Source: Vibrio sp. HDW18
GTDB taxonomy: Bacteria; Pseudomonadota; Gammaproteobacteria; Enterobacterales; Vibrionaceae
Assembly (NCBI RefSeq): GCF_011306175.1
Contig: NZ_CP049913.1
Span: 2,108,001 to 2,172,000, forward strand
Length of the DNA: 64,000 nucleotides
Reading direction: 5' to 3'
In this document: positions 62,418 to 64,000 of the stretch, one piece after another
How positions within the stretch are numbered: position 1 is the stretch's first letter
Layout of the letters: every line of letters starts with the position of its first letter
Position numbers and translations under genes: made by a program
Notes under the pieces: generated by a model
What the model was told of the DNA's origin: nothing
What the model saw: the letters and a program-made list of their open reading frames with translations, nothing else
Databases searched by the model: none

Positions 62418-64000
62418 ATGATGGATCGATTACGCGAAGGCGTGAACAGCATCGCGGTTAAAATTATCCTTGGATTAATTATCCTGTCTTTCATTTTTGC
62501 TGGTGTAGGTAACTACCTGATCAGTGGTGGTAATAATGCGGCCGCTAAAGTAGGCAATGCAGAAATCAGTCGTGGTGACTTTGAGCAAGCCTATCAAAAC
62601 GAACGTAACCGTATGCAAGCTCAACTGGGGGATTATTTCTCCAATTTACTGGCGGATCCGGCTTATGTTGCTTCTTTCCGTAAATCAGTACTGGATCGTA
62701 TGGTCAACGATTTGTTGATTGAGCAATATGCAGCCTCACTGGGTTTGCGTGTCAGTGATCAGCAAGTGCGACAAATGATTTTAGAGATGCCACAGTTTCA
62801 GCTACAGGGCCAATTTGATCAGGAACTGTACCAAACGGCGCTACGCCGCGCAGGATTCTCGCCTGATATGTTTGCTGAGTATTTGCGTACCGATTTAGTG
62901 CGTAACCAGTTAATCAGTGCGTTGCAAGGTAGTGAATTCAGTTTGCCTGGTGAAGTGAATTTACAAGATCAATTGATCTCACAAACACGAAATATCCGCA
63001 CCATTGCTTTATCCTTGGCTGATTTTGCCCAAAAAGTGACTCTGAGTGATGAAGAGATTGAGCAATATTACCAAGCTAATACAGAGCGTTTCACGCGTCC
63101 AGAGCAGATCAAAGTCTCTTACATTGAGCTGTCAGCCGACGGATTAAAAGCGACTTTGAGCATTGATGATCACGCTGCACAGCAGTTCTATCAAGAGCAT
63201 CTGGACAAATACTCCACGGCAGAGCAGCGTAAGATAAGTCATATCCTGATTGAGGGCGATGATGCGCAGTCAGCACAGGCCATTTTGGATCAACTGAAGG
63301 CGGGTGGTGATTTTGCAACTCTTGCCCAACAAAAATCTCAAGATGTAGGTAGCGCGCAAGATGGTGGCTCATTGGGCTGGATTGAGCGTGATACGATGGA
63401 TCCGGCTTTTGAAGCGGCGGCATTTGCACTTACCGAACCTAACCAAGTCTCAGGTTTGGTCAAATCGGAATTCGGTTATCACATCATTCGTCTGGATGAA
63501 GTGAAAGCCCCTGTGGTTAAACCATACAGTGAGGTTGAACAAGCGATCAAACTAGAACTGGCCGATCAACAAGCATTAGATAGTTTCTATGCCAAACAAA
63601 GTGAGTTGGAAAAGCTGGCTTTTGAGCATGCCGATTCTCTGGATGACGCAGCTAAAGCCATTGCTGGTACAGTGGAGCACACTGAGTTTGTCTCATTCAC
63701 ACAACTTCCCGATCCACTGGCAATACCTGCCGTCCTACAGGTTCTCAAATCAGCAGAAGTTAAAGAAGATGGCCTTAACTCTGAACTGATTGAAGTAGCA
63801 CCAGAGCATGTCGTAGTGGTGCGTGTTGAGGAGTCACGTCCTGAAACCCTATTGCCTCTGGCTGAGGTCAAGGCTCAAGTGGTTGAGCAATTGTCACGCA
63901 TGAAAGGTGAACAGCAAGCCTTAGAGTTGGCTAACCAACTGGTTGCTGGTTTAGCGGCGGGTAATAGTGCGCTACTAAGCGAATCTGGCTTAGCTTTTGG
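62418..64000 (+). CDS. ppiD: Periplasmic folding chaperone PpiD (3' truncated by the window)
   Basis: At least 527 residues, still open at the window end. N-terminal signal anchor (KIILGLIILSFIFAGVGNYLI), SurA-like chaperone region (VGNAEISRGDFEQAYQNERNRM), and a parvulin domain (about 265-355: RKISHILIEGDDAQSAQAILDQLKAGGDFATLAQQKSQD, GGSLGWIERDTMDPAFEAAAFAL, SEFGYHIIRLDEV). PpiD sits at the Sec translocon and helps proteins emerging into the periplasm. The start could also be the next ATG (62421). It closes the tig-lon-hupB-ppiD order. Confidence 0.95.
   Translation, partial: MMDRLREGVNSIAVKIILGLIILSFIFAGVGNYLISGGNNAAAKVGNAEISRGDFEQAYQNERNRMQAQLGDYFSNLLADPAYVASFRKSVLDRMVNDLLIEQYAASLGLRVSDQQVRQMILEMPQFQLQGQFDQELYQTALRRAGFSPDMFAEYLRTDLVRNQLISALQGSEFSLPGEVNLQDQLISQTRNIRTIALSLADFAQKVTLSDEEIEQYYQANTERFTRPEQIKVSYIELSADGLKATLSIDDHAAQQFYQEHLDKYSTAEQRKISHILIEGDDAQSAQAILDQLKAGGDFATLAQQKSQDVGSAQDGGSLGWIERDTMDPAFEAAAFALTEPNQVSGLVKSEFGYHIIRLDEVKAPVVKPYSEVEQAIKLELADQQALDSFYAKQSELEKLAFEHADSLDDAAKAIAGTVEHTEFVSFTQLPDPLAIPAVLQVLKSAEVKEDGLNSELIEVAPEHVVVVRVEESRPETLLPLAEVKAQVVEQLSRMKGEQQALELANQLVAGLAAGNSALLSESGLAF

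Overview
The window reads as a chromosomal segment of a Vibrio close to V. cholerae. The basis is a recognisable AphB virulence regulator, gamma-proteobacterial housekeeping clusters in the order known from Vibrio (udp, metG/mrp, udk, asmA, btuR; fadI-fadJ; ybaN-apt-dnaX-ybaB-recR; tig-clpP-clpX-lon-hupB-ppiD), a large secreted chitinase, and ERIC-type intergenic repeats. The species is not settled by sequence reading alone.

Layout. 1-9.5 kb: tail of a metal P-type ATPase, uridine phosphorylase, a hypothetical protein, divergent metG and mrp, udk, asmA and btuR. 9.6-17.2 kb: a fatty-acid block with two FadL-type outer-membrane channels, the FadI-FadJ beta-oxidation pair and a nitroreductase; a strongly structured candidate small RNA with an intrinsic terminator lies between fadL and fadI. 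17.3-21.3 kb: aphB, an IS200/IS605-type element (intact tnpA, tnpB broken by one in-frame stop) inserted just upstream of aphB, and an RssB-like response regulator. 21.4-25.6 kb: ybaN-apt-dnaX-ybaB-recR; dnaX keeps the programmed -1 frameshift signal that makes gamma and tau. 25.7-33.2 kb: two Fe/Zn-cluster proteins, yciK, sohB, a cysteine desulfhydrase-like gene with its divergent DecR-like regulator, tesB, a YbaY-like lipoprotein, atl and a membrane protein.

33.3-36.3 kb is the most unusual place. The 4.5S (SRP) RNA gene ffs is followed within a few bases by a TGT-starting array of about 21-bp repeats and a broken tnsA. This is the expected right-end layout of a Tn7-like transposon using ffs as attachment site, and the rest of the core is gone. 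An MFS transporter and a divergent AraC-type regulator follow. 36.3-42.0 kb is a seven-gene thiamine-precursor uptake and salvage operon (thiD-thiZ-thiX-thiY-tenA-thiM-thiE, minus strand) led by a TPP riboswitch. 42.4-46.6 kb is one 1403-residue protein joining a [2Fe-2S] domain, a GltD-like flavin/NAD(P)H module, a ferredoxin module and a Cys-type formate dehydrogenase catalytic subunit. An ISAs1-family IS with a frameshifted transposase follows (46.84-48.08 kb).

48.5-64 kb: GH18 chitinase, a CPBP membrane protease, a secreted PEBP-like protein with an AraC regulator, a 33-residue membrane protein, then the protein quality-control cluster tig-clpP-clpX-lon-hupB-ppiD (ppiD runs off the end). 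Good sigma-32-type heat-shock promoter matches stand before tig and before lon.

ERIC elements, two nearly full-length and several deletion derivatives or remnants, sit in at least six intergenic spaces. No tRNA, rRNA or CRISPR array was seen.
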